64,000 nucleotides of DNA, taken from NCBI RefSeq assembly GCF_000746255.1, contig NZ_JQKW01000009.1:98844-162843 (forward strand), read 5' to 3'. Each line of letters begins with the position of its first letter. Positions within the stretch are counted from its first letter, which is position 1. This document shows, piece by piece, positions 51,499-61,515 of this stretch. Below the pieces are notes generated by a model. The model searched no databases. It worked only from the letters and a program-made list of their open reading frames with translations, and was not told where the DNA came from. The translations under genes and the position numbers were made by a program. The DNA comes from Thermodesulfobacterium hydrogeniphilum. Its GTDB lineage: Bacteria; Desulfobacterota; Thermodesulfobacteria; Thermodesulfobacteriales; Thermodesulfobacteriaceae.

Positions 51499-51883
51499 AT
51501 GATAGATAAAACTTTAGTAAGAAATAAGCTTAAAAAATAGAGCAATATGTGGAAGAACTCAAAAATATCAAAGAGCTTAGCTTTGAGGAGTTTCAAAAAA
51601 TATAGTAATAAAGCAATTTATAGAAAGAAACTTGGAGCTTGCGATCCAGCAAATGATAGATGTATGTAAACATATAGTTAGCAGATTAAATTTAAGAGAA
51701 CCTATTTCTTATGCAGATTGTTTTGAGATTTTGGAGGAAAAGAGAATAGTGTCTGAAGAAAATTTAGATAAGTATAAGAATATGGTAAAATTCAGAAATT
51801 TGCTTATTCATATCGTTTTTAAAGATCGTCTTAGTGATTTTGATAGTTTTATAGAGGAAATAAAAAAGGCTTTTAGTTTATGA
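51499..51883 (+). pseudogene. hepT: HepT-type HEPN toxin gene with two frameshifts
   Basis: Starts at an ATG two bases after mntA: MIDKTLVRNKLKK then a stop at 51538. Supplying one A in the A6 run at 51532-51537 restores IEQYVEELKNIKELSFEEFQ; supplying another A in the A6 run at 51595-51600 restores a continuous HEPN domain to 51883. The RNase motif Rx4H is seen in FRNLLIHIVF. The intact remainder could start at a TTG (51632) but would lack the first helices. So either a decayed toxin, slippage-dependent expression, or two sequencing errors in A-runs. Confidence 0.8.
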
Positions 51884-52686
51884 ATGAAGTAAACATCAGA
51901 AATATTCGCATATTTATAGCCTATGATGGAACAAATTATTTAGGCTGGCAGATTCAGCCAAAAGGTCCGACTGTACAGGGTGTTATTCAAGAAGTGTTAT
52001 CCAAGCTTTTTGGACATAAAGTAAAACTCAAGGCAGCAGGAAGAACAGATGCAGGGGTTCATGCTTTGTATCAAGTAGCTCATTTTTTAACAACCTCTGA
52101 TAGACCTGTTGAAGTGATTTATAAAGCAGTAAATGCCATGCTTCCACAGGATATAGTTATTTGGAAAGTGGAGGAGGTGGATTTCAAATTTCATTCTCAG
52201 AGGCATGCTCTTAAAAAAACCTATGTTTATTATATTTATAACTATCCTGTAAGAAATCCTTTGGTAAGACTTTATTCTTGGTGGGTTCCTGAGAAACTTG
52301 ATATAGAAGCTATGAAAGAGTGTTTACCGTTAATTATTGGAGAAAAGGATTTTGCTAGTTTTAGAAAATCTGGGACAGATATAAAAACTACAGTAAGAAC
52401 TATCTATGATGCCAACATAAAAAGAGTTCCTGGAAGGAAGCATGTACTTGTTTTTGAGATTACAGGAAGAGGATTTATGCGTTATATGGTTAGAAATATT
52501 GTAGGAGCTTTAGTTGAGGTAGGGAGAGGGAATCTCACAGTAGAGGATTTTCAGAAAATTATGGAAGCAAGAGATAGAAAAGTAGCTCCTCCTCCAGCTC
52601 CCCCACAGGGATTGGTCTTAAAGAAAATTGAATACCCAGAGATAAAAATCATAGACAGCTATCCCAAAGGAAAGTTGGAATTATAA
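51880..52686 (+). CDS. truA: tRNA pseudouridine synthase A
   Basis: 268 residues. IFIAYDGTNYLGWQIQPKG at the N terminus, catalytic Asp in GRTDAGVHALYQVAHF near residue 58, and F-MRYMVRNIVGALVEVGRG. Isomerises U38-U40 in tRNA anticodon loops. Overlaps the 3' end of the hepT remnant by four bases (ATGA). Confidence 0.96.
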   Translation: MNEVNIRNIRIFIAYDGTNYLGWQIQPKGPTVQGVIQEVLSKLFGHKVKLKAAGRTDAGVHALYQVAHFLTTSDRPVEVIYKAVNAMLPQDIVIWKVEEVDFKFHSQRHALKKTYVYYIYNYPVRNPLVRLYSWWVPEKLDIEAMKECLPLIIGEKDFASFRKSGTDIKTTVRTIYDANIKRVPGRKHVLVFEITGRGFMRYMVRNIVGALVEVGRGNLTVEDFQKIMEARDRKVAPPPAPPQGLVLKKIEYPEIKIIDSYPKGKLEL

Positions 52687-53259
52687 TTATCTTCTTTTTA
52701 TCCAGATGAATCTTCTAAATAAACCTAAAAAATCAGCTTTAGGAGGTGGAGTTTCTCCGCCGTATCTTTTAACATCTCTTATATCTTCTATAGTATAAAA
52801 GGCTTGAGGGCAATTTTTTTGAACTAAGGTTAAAAATTTAGGAATTTGTTTTCTTTTTACAACAGAAAAGAGTATCTTTATAGGACCATCTCTTCCTTCA
52901 GCATTAACTGAAGTAACAATAAATCCTTTTTCTCTTAAAAGCTTTAGTAATTTTTCAGGCTCTGATCTTGTCATTACTCTTATTAAAACATTCCCCATAG
53001 CTATTTTATTCTCTAAATATAAACCTATATAATTACCAAAGGCGAAGCCGGCTGCAAAAGTTACATAATAAAAAGGATGATCTAAATGGTTTATAATATG
53101 AGATACAACAATAACCCAGATTAATACCTCAAAGAAACCTATAATACTTGCCTGAAGTTGAAGCCCTCTTGCTAAAAGGACAATTCTTATAGTTCCAAGA
53201 CTTACATCACAAATTTTTGCAATAAAAATAAACAGTCCATTAATTAAATAATTCATCAT
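52687..53259 (-). CDS. UPF0316 / DUF2179-family membrane protein
   Basis: 190 residues. Three membrane helices in residues 5-85 (with SLGTIRIVLLARG and the FAAGFAFGNYIGLYLE stretch), then a cytoplasmic DUF2179 domain of about 75 residues containing VNAEGRDGPIKILFSVVKRKQIPKF. Matches the UPF0316 family of unknown function. Convergent with truA, whose stop abuts it. Confidence 0.85.
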   Translation of the reverse strand: MMNYLINGLFIFIAKICDVSLGTIRIVLLARGLQLQASIIGFFEVLIWVIVVSHIINHLDHPFYYVTFAAGFAFGNYIGLYLENKIAMGNVLIRVMTRSEPEKLLKLLREKGFIVTSVNAEGRDGPIKILFSVVKRKQIPKFLTLVQKNCPQAFYTIEDIRDVKRYGGETPPPKADFLGLFRRFIWIKRR

Positions 53260-53281
53260 AAATATAATTTAAACTCAAAAA

Positions 53282-53310
53282 TTGTAAAAGTGAAAGTATA
53301 AAAATGTAAT
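53282..53310 (+). promoter_or_regulatory. Candidate promoter of the DUF505-hisB pair
   Basis: TTGTAA (53282-53287), 17 bases, TGTAAT (53305-53310). Start codon 87 bases downstream. AT-rich context, so moderate support. Confidence 0.4.
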
Positions 53311-53396
53311 AAAATAGTCTTGAAGTTATAAAGATGAGACTTAATTTTTTAACAAAAAGAATTTATATTTGTCTAAATGAAAGCAGGAGGGGAAAT

Positions 53397-55322
53397 ATGA
53401 TTATAAGAAAGGAGCATGTTCTTGCTTTGTTAAATCTGGATGAAGCAGTTCATACTGGAGTAACAACTTTAACTATACCCACTCCAGAAGAAAATCCTTA
53501 TATTGAATTGGAATTACAGGGATTGATTAGGTTAGAAAAGCCCTCTACTTATTCTCTAACTTATTGGAGTAAATATTTAGTGAGTATTATCAAAGAGATG
53601 ATAAAAAAACAGCTTTTGGAACATCCTGCTAATTGGGAAGAGGGTTTTCGTTGGATTGGTTCTGAAGTAATTACTATGCTTCAAAACGCTGAGGTTAATG
53701 ATGGACTTCCAGGACCTTACATTAAAGAATTTCTGGAAAAAAGAGGATTTCTAAAAAATGATACAGTTAATGAATATGGAAGAAGGGTTTTAGAGATTTT
53801 TAGAAATATGCATCCTAGACTTCTTATTACTGGTGATACATTTAAATATCTTAAAGATATGCCAGCAGGTCCTGGACCAGCTTCTATTCTTCCTGTAAGA
53901 GGTAGAGAGCTTCTCAAGTTAGAAGCTATGAGACTTATAGCCTTTTCAGTTCCGAAATCAGATATTTTTACTTTAACTCCTCTTGGAAGGGCTATTAAAA
54001 AAGTTACCCAATATGCTATTCCAGCATTTAACACCATAATTTCCGAAGATATTATGGATTCTTTGATAAAACTATGGGATGCTGAGGATATCTCAGTTCT
54101 TACAGATGCAGAAAAGGAAACTTTAATGAGTTTAGGCTATATTAATGATAAAGGTGAATTTTTACCAGCAGGAGAATATTTAACTGAGGTTTACTGGATC
54201 TGGAAAGAAGGGAAAGGTATAAAGCCTGTAAAAACCTTTAATCTTGAGCAAATTGATGAGGAGATATTAAAAATTGTAGATATTTTATGGGAAAAAAATA
54301 AAAGCAATCCCGAAATTTTACCCACTCCAGATGAAATAGCAAAATTTTTATATGAAAAGCCTTTAAAAGAATATAAACATTTACATAGTTTTTATGGACG
54401 TCGTTTATATCAAGATCTTGGATATCAGAAAAAAGAAGAGATTAAGGCTAAATTTGCTGAAGTTAAAACTACAGAAGAATTATTTAAAAGCTTTTATGAG
54501 GCTGGTGGAAAATGGTATGAAAAATTAGGAGATGTAACCAGAACTTCTCTTTATACTTTAGAGGCTTTTAATTTAGTAAAAAGCACTTTTGAAAAAAACA
54601 AAGAAGTTTATATACTTACAGAATATGGCAAAGAGGTTTTAGAGGATATCAAGCAAAAGGGAGTTAGAGAAATCCATGCTACAGCTGTTAAAGCTATAAA
54701 TATGAATTATAGCGAATTTACAGCACCTAATTATGAATGGCATGAAAAAGCAGTAGAAGCGCATTTAGTTGGTAATGGAGAGATTAGTACTTCTGGAGAA
54801 CTTTATTCTAAATTAGCTTATAATGTGAAAAGGCTTCCACATATTACAAAATTTGAAAAGATGGTTCTTCAAGCTATTCCTGAAAAGCGCTTTTTTGTGG
54901 AAGATATTTATGCTAATTTTGATGAGGTTTGGCATGAAGAAATAGAATATGCTTTAGATAAATTAGAAGCACGTGGTTTTATAAATATATTACCTAATCA
55001 TGCTATAGTTCTTACAGAAGCAGGAAAACTTATTAAACGTGCTATAGCAGGAGCTCCTTTAGGAATGAGTAATCCTTTAACGCCCCTTGGAATGCGTATT
55101 CTTTTGGCTTTGCAGGAAATAGGCTCTCTTTATACTAAGGAGAAAAAGGTGAGAGTTTTACCCAAGAACTGGGCTACTGCTTACAAAGTAGCTGGACTTG
55201 ATCCAGAAACTTTTAATAAAGAATTAAAAGTCCTCAGAATGGCTGGATTGGTAGGAACAAATTCTATTACAGAAGCAGGGATCCTTGCTTTAGAGGCTTT
55301 TAGATTGGTAAATGAAGAATAG
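53397..55322 (+). CDS. DUF505-family protein with repeated winged-helix-like segments
   Basis: 641 residues from the ATG at 53397, which has an AGGAGGGG site six bases upstream; the ATG at 53334 has none. Begins MIIRKEHVLALLNLDEA, the usual start of DUF505 proteins found in archaea and thermophilic bacteria. At least four short segments look alike, e.g. RGFLKNDTVNEYGRRVLE, KEVYILTEYGKEVLE, ILPNHAIVLTEAGKLI and GLVGTNSITEAGILALE, resembling the end of winged-helix domains. A regulatory or nucleic-acid-binding role is inferred; no experimental function is known to me. Confidence 0.75.
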   Translation: MIIRKEHVLALLNLDEAVHTGVTTLTIPTPEENPYIELELQGLIRLEKPSTYSLTYWSKYLVSIIKEMIKKQLLEHPANWEEGFRWIGSEVITMLQNAEVNDGLPGPYIKEFLEKRGFLKNDTVNEYGRRVLEIFRNMHPRLLITGDTFKYLKDMPAGPGPASILPVRGRELLKLEAMRLIAFSVPKSDIFTLTPLGRAIKKVTQYAIPAFNTIISEDIMDSLIKLWDAEDISVLTDAEKETLMSLGYINDKGEFLPAGEYLTEVYWIWKEGKGIKPVKTFNLEQIDEEILKIVDILWEKNKSNPEILPTPDEIAKFLYEKPLKEYKHLHSFYGRRLYQDLGYQKKEEIKAKFAEVKTTEELFKSFYEAGGKWYEKLGDVTRTSLYTLEAFNLVKSTFEKNKEVYILTEYGKEVLEDIKQKGVREIHATAVKAINMNYSEFTAPNYEWHEKAVEAHLVGNGEISTSGELYSKLAYNVKRLPHITKFEKMVLQAIPEKRFFVEDIYANFDEVWHEEIEYALDKLEARGFINILPNHAIVLTEAGKLIKRAIAGAPLGMSNPLTPLGMRILLALQEIGSLYTKEKKVRVLPKNWATAYKVAGLDPETFNKELKVLRMAGLVGTNSITEAGILALEAFRLVNEE

Positions 55323-55332
55323 GGAGGTTGAA

Positions 55333-55917
55333 ATGAAATTGGTATATAAAAAAAGAACTACTTTGGAAACAGAAATCAGTTTGAAAATAGATCTAAGTGG
55401 AAAAGACTTAGAAAAAAATGTTATAAATACTGAAATTGGTTTTTTAGATCATATGCTTGAGCTTTTTGCATATCATTCAGGTGTAAAGCTTCAGATAGAA
55501 GCAAAAGGAGATCTAAAAGTGGATTTTCATCATACTGTGGAGGATATAGGTATTACCTTAGGAGAGGCTTTAGATGAAGCACTTGAGGAAAGAAAAGGAA
55601 TTTCCCGTTATGGAGAGGCAACTATCCCTATGGAAGAAGCCCTGAGCCAGGTAGTAATTGATCTTGCAAAAAGACCTTATTTTTATTATGATGTAAAATT
55701 TCCTACAGAAAAAATAGGAAATTTTGATACAGAACTCATAGAAGAATTTTTGAAGGCTTTTTCTATTAATGGAAAATTCACCTTACATGTAAGAAACTTT
55801 TATGGAAAAAATGCTCATCATATAGCAGAAAGTATTTTTAAAGCTCTTGCTTATGCCTTTAAAAGGGCTTTAAAACCTGTAAATATAGACATTCTTTCTA
55901 CTAAAGGTAAAATGTAA
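55333..55917 (+). CDS. hisB: Imidazoleglycerol-phosphate dehydratase
   Basis: 194 residues from the ATG at 55333, five bases after AGGGAGG; the longer ATG at 55312 would place that site inside the gene. IGFLDHMLELFAYHSG, DFHHTVEDIGITLG and NAHHIAESIFKALA carry the manganese-binding His clusters. Catalyses the sixth step of histidine synthesis. Stands apart from other his genes, cotranscribed at most with the DUF505 gene. Confidence 0.96.
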   Translation: MKLVYKKRTTLETEISLKIDLSGKDLEKNVINTEIGFLDHMLELFAYHSGVKLQIEAKGDLKVDFHHTVEDIGITLGEALDEALEERKGISRYGEATIPMEEALSQVVIDLAKRPYFYYDVKFPTEKIGNFDTELIEEFLKAFSINGKFTLHVRNFYGKNAHHIAESIFKALAYAFKRALKPVNIDILSTKGKM

Positions 55918-55920
55918 AAG

Positions 55921-56430
55921 CTAATCAATTTTAATATTTCTTTTTTTAAGGAAACTTCGCCAAGTTTGGGGTAAAAACTGTGAGGAGATTTTCCAGGTGT
56001 GTTTTACTATAGGATAAGTTAAAGCTTTGTTTAAATATTCTTGTGCTTTAGGATAGGGTATTACCAAAACAAGATAAAAAAGGGTGATAAAAAGAGCACC
56101 TTTAATAAATCCCAGTATAGCTCCTAAGATATAATCTGCTATAGTGAGTTGCATTGTTCCCAAGATAATTCTAATTATAAAACCCAAAAGAACAAAGCTG
56201 AGATAAATCAGGATAAAAGCTATGATAAAACTCAAAATAGGTAAAACTTTAGGATTATTAGTGGTTAAATTTCCTACATAAGGACTTATTTTAATAGAAA
56301 GCCATCCAGAATATAAAAATGCTATAATCATTCCTATAAAAGAAAAAACTGTTCTAACAAAGCCCCCTAAGAATCCTCTTATTATAAAATAAGCTAATAT
56401 AGCTAAAGCTACATAATCAAACCATATCAT
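55921..56430 (-). CDS. CvpA-family membrane protein
   Basis: 169 residues with four hydrophobic helices, beginning FDYVALAILAYFIIRGFLGGFVRTVFSFIG, the CvpA/colicin V production family. Last gene of the minus-strand group ending here, three bases after cysS. Role in the family is loosely defined (envelope homeostasis). Confidence 0.85.
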   Translation of the reverse strand: MIWFDYVALAILAYFIIRGFLGGFVRTVFSFIGMIIAFLYSGWLSIKISPYVGNLTTNNPKVLPILSFIIAFILIYLSFVLLGFIIRIILGTMQLTIADYILGAILGFIKGALFITLFYLVLVIPYPKAQEYLNKALTYPIVKHTWKISSQFLPQTWRSFLKKRNIKID

Positions 56431-56433
56431 GGT

Positions 56434-57903
56434 TTACTCCACATACCAGAATGTTTCCGTTCTGGTATCTTTTAAAATTATACCAAGATTTTGTAAATTA
56501 TCTCTGATTTGATCTGCCAGAGCAAAATTTTTTTCTTTTCTTGCTTTTTCCCTTTCTTTAACAAGTTTTTCTATTTCCTCCACAGTTTTACCTACGGACT
56601 TTAATTTTTTATCTCTTTCTTTTTGCCAAAAGTCTGAAGGATCACTTATTCCTATTCCTAAAATTTTTCCTGCTGTTTGTTTTATACTCTTTTCTATTTT
56701 TTCCAATAATACTGATTCTTCTGTAGTTATAGCAGGATTTCTGCTGATAAAATTATAAACTTCGTTTTCAAGGGTAAATAGTTGGCCCAGAGCTAAAGCA
56801 GTATTTAAATCATCAGAGAGTGCTTCTAAAAATTTCTTTTCAAATTCCTGCCAGACTCTTTCAAGTTTTCTTGCTTTATCTGATAGCAGACCTTCTCTAA
56901 GAGGTTGCACCTTTTTAAGCCAATACAGGGTTTCATAAAAATGATATATAGCTTTTTCCATATTTTTAATATTAGTTTCAGAATAATCTAAAGGACTTCT
57001 ATAATTAGTAGAGAGTAAGAAGGCTCTTATTACTTCTGGATGAAACTTATTCAAAAGGTATTCCATGGTTACAAAATTACCAAGACTTTTAGACATTTTT
57101 TCTCCATTTACAGTAATAAGTCCGTGATGAATAAAGTATCTCACAAAGGGTTTATCATTTGCTCCTTCACTTTGAGCTATTTCATTTTCATGATGAGGAA
57201 AGATAAGATCAAGTCCTCCACCGTGAATATCAATGGTTTCTCCAAGATATTTAAGAGCCATAGCAGAGCATTCTATATGCCAGCCAGGGCGTCCTTTTCC
57301 CCAGGGACTTTCCCAAAAAGGCTCCCCGGGTTTAGCTGATTTCCAAAGAGCAAAGTCTAAAGGGTTCTTCTTTTTTTCAGAAACCTCAATTCTCACGCCT
57401 GTGATAAGTTCATCTATTTTTCTTCCAGAAAGTTTTCCATAAGAAGGGAACTTTTGCACCTCAAAATAAACATCTCCATCACTTTCATAGGCTAAACCTT
57501 TATCTATAAGCTTTTGAATAAGATCAATTATTTCAGAAATATGCTCAGAAGCCCTTGGTTCATAAGTTGGTTTTAAAACATTTAAAGCCTCTAAAGCTTC
57601 TTCATACTCTTTTATATACTTTTCTACCAAATCTTTCCAGAAAATTCCTTCTTGATTGGAACGATTGATAATTTTATCATCTATATCTGTAATATTCCTA
57701 ACATAAATAACTTTATAGCCTAAATACTGTAAAAATCTATAAAGAACATCAAAAACCACAGCTGATCTGGCATGACCTAAATGAGGAGAATCATAAGCTG
57801 TGATTCCACAAACATACATGGTTACCTTAGGTGGGTTTAAAGGAATAAAGGTTTCTATTTTTTTGGAGAGAGTGTTATAAATTTTTAAAGTAGTTTTTTC
57901 CAT
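56434..57903 (-). CDS. cysS: Cysteinyl-tRNA synthetase
   Basis: 489 residues from the ATG at 57903 (MEKTTLKIYNTLSKK), which has GGGAG eight bases upstream; a TTG at 57916-57918 is an in-frame but less likely start. Zinc Cys in YVCGITAYDSPHLGHARS, with the HIGH-like HLGH, C-x in HIECSAM, HHENEIAQSEG and the KMSKSLGNF loop. Charges tRNA-Cys. The ATG lies six bases past the cooC stop. Confidence 0.96.
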   Translation of the reverse strand: MEKTTLKIYNTLSKKIETFIPLNPPKVTMYVCGITAYDSPHLGHARSAVVFDVLYRFLQYLGYKVIYVRNITDIDDKIINRSNQEGIFWKDLVEKYIKEYEEALEALNVLKPTYEPRASEHISEIIDLIQKLIDKGLAYESDGDVYFEVQKFPSYGKLSGRKIDELITGVRIEVSEKKKNPLDFALWKSAKPGEPFWESPWGKGRPGWHIECSAMALKYLGETIDIHGGGLDLIFPHHENEIAQSEGANDKPFVRYFIHHGLITVNGEKMSKSLGNFVTMEYLLNKFHPEVIRAFLLSTNYRSPLDYSETNIKNMEKAIYHFYETLYWLKKVQPLREGLLSDKARKLERVWQEFEKKFLEALSDDLNTALALGQLFTLENEVYNFISRNPAITTEESVLLEKIEKSIKQTAGKILGIGISDPSDFWQKERDKKLKSVGKTVEEIEKLVKEREKARKEKNFALADQIRDNLQNLGIILKDTRTETFWYVE

Positions 57904-57908
57904 AGCCT

Positions 57909-58664
57909 CTACTCCCAAAGAAGATTAAAAAGTTCATAAGCTTTGGTTTTTAAAAGAGTTTGCCATTCAAAAACAGGTATGTGCTTCAATTCATAATTTA
58001 AGATATTGGGATCTTCAGGTAAAAATCCTAAAAGTTTAATGTTATATTTCTTAGTTATTTCTTCGGTGTAAGATTTTAAATCTTCAGAGATAATTTCAGG
58101 ACTTTGGTTAACAATTAGCCATAAATTAGAGACTTGAATTTTTAAAGCTCTTACCAATTCCGCTATTCTTCCTCCTGTAAGTATGCCTCTTGGATTGGCA
58201 TCAGAGACAATAATAAGATGTTCCATTTCTCTTAAATTAAGTCGAGAGATATGCTCCATTCCTGCTTCATTATCTATTATAACATAAGGATAGTTATTCA
58301 TAAGTTTTTCTAAAGAATTAGACAAAAAAGCATGCACAGGGCAATAACAACCAGAGGTTTCTGGATATCCCATTACTAACAGATCAAAGTCTTTTGTTTC
58401 AATAAGGGCTTCATTTACTCTCATTTCTACATAGTCATAACGAGACATAAATTCTGGAGTATCACCTTTTAATAGTTCTTCTCTTATTTCACTTAAAGTA
58501 GTTTCTATTTCAACTCCAAGAAGTTCATTTAAATTAAAATTAGGATCTGCATCAACTACTAATATGGGAGTTTGTTTTTGATCTATAAAATAATTTACCA
58601 AAAGGGCAGATAATGTAGTTTTACCAGTTCCACCTTTACCTACAAAAGAGATCTTTATAGGCAT
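57909..58664 (-). CDS. cooC: CooC-type nickel-insertion ATPase (CO dehydrogenase accessory)
   Basis: 251 residues of the SIMIBI ATPase class. Deviant Walker A SFVGKGGTGKTTLSALL at the N terminus, VVDADPNFNLNELLGV, MGYPETSGCYCPVHAFL with the CxC metal motif, and IIDNEAGMEHISR. CooC dimers insert Ni in CO dehydrogenase. The CODH itself is not in the window. Encoded between cimA and cysS, so its placement is not functional. Confidence 0.9.
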   Translation of the reverse strand: MPIKISFVGKGGTGKTTLSALLVNYFIDQKQTPILVVDADPNFNLNELLGVEIETTLSEIREELLKGDTPEFMSRYDYVEMRVNEALIETKDFDLLVMGYPETSGCYCPVHAFLSNSLEKLMNNYPYVIIDNEAGMEHISRLNLREMEHLIIVSDANPRGILTGGRIAELVRALKIQVSNLWLIVNQSPEIISEDLKSYTEEITKKYNIKLLGFLPEDPNILNYELKHIPVFEWQTLLKTKAYELFNLLWE

Positions 58665-58669
58665 TTAAA

Positions 58670-60256
58670 TTAATGTTTCCTTTTATCCAAGAATAATTTG
58701 TAGGTGTAAGAATCTACAAGAGCCTGACAGCTTGCTTCTAAAATATCTGTTGAGACTCCAACAGTTCCCCATTTTTTATCTTTACTTTTAGATAAAATAA
58801 AAACTCTTACTTTTGAAGAAGTACCAGGAAGTCCTGGAAGGACTCGCACTTTATAATCTTCCAGTTCCATTTCTCTTATTTGGGGATAAAATCTCTCTAA
58901 AGCCTTTCTCAATGCATTATCAAGAGCATTAACAGGTCCATTTCCAAGTGCTGCAGTATGTTCAACCTCTCCCACTCCAGGTGGAACCCTTACCAATACA
59001 GTAGCTTCAGACTGAGGCACATCCTTAGTTACTTTTAGATCAAAAACCTTATAGCTTAAAAGTTCAAAATACTGTTTGGGTTCTCCCATAAGTTTATAAA
59101 TAAGAAGTTCCAAAGAAGCCTCTGCTGCTTCAAATTCATAACCCATCGCCTCTAATTTTTTGATCTCTTCTACAATTTTATTCAAAAGAGGACTTTCAAA
59201 CTCCAAATTAATGCCAAATTCCTTTATTTTATAAAGAACATTGCTTTTACCAGAAAGTTCAGAAACAAGCACTCTTCTGGTATTACCTACTAAAGCAGGA
59301 TCTATGTGCTCATAGGTTCTTGGAGTTTTTAATACAGCAGATACATGAACCCCGCCTTTATGAGCAAAAGCAGAACGACCTACAAAAGGAAGTCTCGGAG
59401 GATGAGACAAATTAGCTATTTCAAATACATACTTAGAAACTTCGGTTAATTTATAAAGAACTTCAGCAGAACTACAGGTATAACCCATCTTTAAAACCAA
59501 ATTTGGGATAACAGAACAAAGATTAGCATTTCCACATCTTTCTCCTATACCATTTATAGTTCCCTGAACCTGAACAGCTCCAAGTCTAACAGCCTCTAAA
59601 CTATTAGCTACTGCACACTCAGAATCATTATGGGCATGAATTCCCAAAGGAAAATCTTTTCCCAATTTGTTTTTAACTTCTTTTATAATCTCTGCAAGTT
59701 CATAAGGTAATGTTCCTCCGTTGGTATCACAAAGAATGATACAATCTGCTCCAGCTTCTTTAGCTTTTTTGATAGTTGCTATAGCATAATCAGGATCCTC
59801 TTTAAATCCATCAAAAAAATGCTCAGCATCATAGAAAAGTTTTTCTACATGAGGTCTTAAATATTTTATGGAATTTTCTATTAGATTTAAATTCTCTTCC
59901 AAGGAAATTTTTAAAGCTTCTTTTACATGAATAGTCCAACTTTTTCCAAAAATGGTGACTACAGAAACTTTTACTGCCAGAAGTTGTTTGAAAATTTCAT
60001 CTGTTTCAGGAGTTTTTCGTGGATGATGGGTGCTTCCAAAAGCTGCAATTTTAGCATGTTTTAAATGATAATCTTTTATTTCCTTAAAAAACTGCAAATC
60101 TTTGGGATTTGATCCAGGCCAACCACCCTCTATATAATCTATTTTGAATTCATCAAGTTTTAACGCAATTCTGATTTTATCCCCCAAGGAAAAGCTAACT
60201 TCTTCTGCCTGACTTCCATCTCTTAGAGTGGTATCATAAATTTCTATTTTTTTCAT
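58670..60256 (-). CDS. cimA: (R)-citramalate synthase
   Basis: 528 residues. IEIYDTTLRDGSQAEEVSFSL at the N terminus and YIEGGWPGSNPKD, CDTNGGTLP, HAHNDSECAVANS in the catalytic barrel; the C-terminal LeuA-type allosteric domain starts near residue 400. These residues distinguish citramalate synthase from isopropylmalate or homocitrate synthase. It condenses acetyl-CoA with pyruvate for isoleucine synthesis. Two bases separate it from lysC. Confidence 0.93.
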   Translation of the reverse strand: MKKIEIYDTTLRDGSQAEEVSFSLGDKIRIALKLDEFKIDYIEGGWPGSNPKDLQFFKEIKDYHLKHAKIAAFGSTHHPRKTPETDEIFKQLLAVKVSVVTIFGKSWTIHVKEALKISLEENLNLIENSIKYLRPHVEKLFYDAEHFFDGFKEDPDYAIATIKKAKEAGADCIILCDTNGGTLPYELAEIIKEVKNKLGKDFPLGIHAHNDSECAVANSLEAVRLGAVQVQGTINGIGERCGNANLCSVIPNLVLKMGYTCSSAEVLYKLTEVSKYVFEIANLSHPPRLPFVGRSAFAHKGGVHVSAVLKTPRTYEHIDPALVGNTRRVLVSELSGKSNVLYKIKEFGINLEFESPLLNKIVEEIKKLEAMGYEFEAAEASLELLIYKLMGEPKQYFELLSYKVFDLKVTKDVPQSEATVLVRVPPGVGEVEHTAALGNGPVNALDNALRKALERFYPQIREMELEDYKVRVLPGLPGTSSKVRVFILSKSKDKKWGTVGVSTDILEASCQALVDSYTYKLFLDKRKH

Positions 60257-60258
60257 TT

Positions 60259-61509
60259 TTAGTTTACCTTTTTTATAATTTCTTCTTTTATAGGAATTTC
60301 TTCTTCCAAATTAAAAGCTTCATGCAAAGCTCTTACTGCCAATTCTGTATATTTTTCATCTATAACACAGGATATTTTAATTTCAGAAGTAGAAATCATC
60401 ATAATATTTATACCATGTTTAGCCAAAGTTTCAAACATTTTTGTAGCAACTCCAGAATGGGTTCTCATTCCTGCGCCAATTATAGAAACCTTTGCAATAT
60501 GCTCATCTCCTTCCACTCTTTCAGCTTTTAGTTTTTTAGCAACCTCTTTTATAATCTTCACAGCCTGTTTATAATCTGTACGAGGAACTGTGAAAGTAAT
60601 ATCAGCTTTTCCATCAGGATGAGTGGTTTGGATAATCATATCTACAATTATTCCTTTCTCTCCAATAGGCCCAAAAATACTTGCAGCTATTCCAGGTCTA
60701 TCAGGAACTCCATAGATACTTATTCTGGCTTCATTTCTATTGTAAGTTATTCCTGAAACCACCACTTTTTCCATTTCTTCATCCTCCTCGGTTATAAGAG
60801 TACCTTCTGCATCTGAAAAAGAGGACCTTACCACTAAAGGAACCTTATAGATCATAGCCAGTTCCACAGATCTCATTTCTAAAACTTTAGCTCCACTGCT
60901 TGCCATTTCCAGCATTTCTTCATAGGATATCTTTTTAAGCTTTCTTGCTTTGCTGACAATTCTTGGATCAGCTGTATAAACACCTTCCACATCTGTATAG
61001 ATTTCACAAAGATCTGCTTTTAAAGCAGCAGCTAAAGCAACTGCTGTAGTATCTGAACCGCCTCTACCAAGGGTTGTAATGTCTCCTTTATCCGTAACTC
61101 CTTGAAAACCCGCTACTACTACAATATTTCCTTTGTAAAGTTCATTTTTTATTTTATTAACTTTTATATCCTTTATCTTTGCTTTGGTAAAAAGATTAGT
61201 AGTGTAAATAGGAATCTGGTAGCCTAAAAGAGCTTTAGCAGGAAACCCTAAGGAGTGAAGAGTAATAGCAAGAAGAGAAGAACTAACCTGTTCTCCTGTT
61301 GAAACAAGTAAATCCAGTTCTCTTAAAGGGGGTTCTTCAGTAATCTGTTTAGCAAGATTGATTAATCTATCTGTCTCGCCTGCCATAGCAGAAACAACAA
61401 CTACCAAATCATGTCCCTGTTTTTTATAGTTAATAATCTTCTCTGCTACCTTTTTGATACGCTCTAAATTAGCAACTGAGGTTCCACCGTATTTCTGAAC
61501 TATGAGCAT
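60259..61509 (-). CDS. lysC: Aspartate kinase
   Basis: 416 residues. [20 protein letters not shown] at the N terminus, [26 protein letters not shown], then two ACT domains from about residue 265 ([24 protein letters not shown] and [18 protein letters not shown]). First step of the aspartate family pathway, feedback-regulated through ACT domains. Cotranscribed with cimA. Confidence 0.96.
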   Translation of the reverse strand: MLIVQKYGGTSVANLERIKKVAEKIINYKKQGHDLVVVVSAMAGETDRLINLAKQITEEPPLRELDLLVSTGEQVSSSLLAITLHSLGFPAKALLGYQIPIYTTNLFTKAKIKDIKVNKIKNELYKGNIVVVAGFQGVTDKGDITTLGRGGSDTTAVALAAALKADLCEIYTDVEGVYTADPRIVSKARKLKKISYEEMLEMASSGAKVLEMRSVELAMIYKVPLVVRSSFSDAEGTLITEEDEEMEKVVVSGITYNRNEARISIYGVPDRPGIAASIFGPIGEKGIIVDMIIQTTHPDGKADITFTVPRTDYKQAVKIIKEVAKKLKAERVEGDEHIAKVSIIGAGMRTHSGVATKMFETLAKHGINIMMISTSEIKISCVIDEKYTELAVRALHEAFNLEEEIPIKEEIIKKVN

Positions 61510-61515
61510 ATAATA

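Noticed and set aside
53334..53396. N-terminal extension of the DUF505 protein
   Set aside because: No ribosome site before the first ATG, whereas AGGAGGGG precedes the ATG at 53397, which also matches the usual family start.
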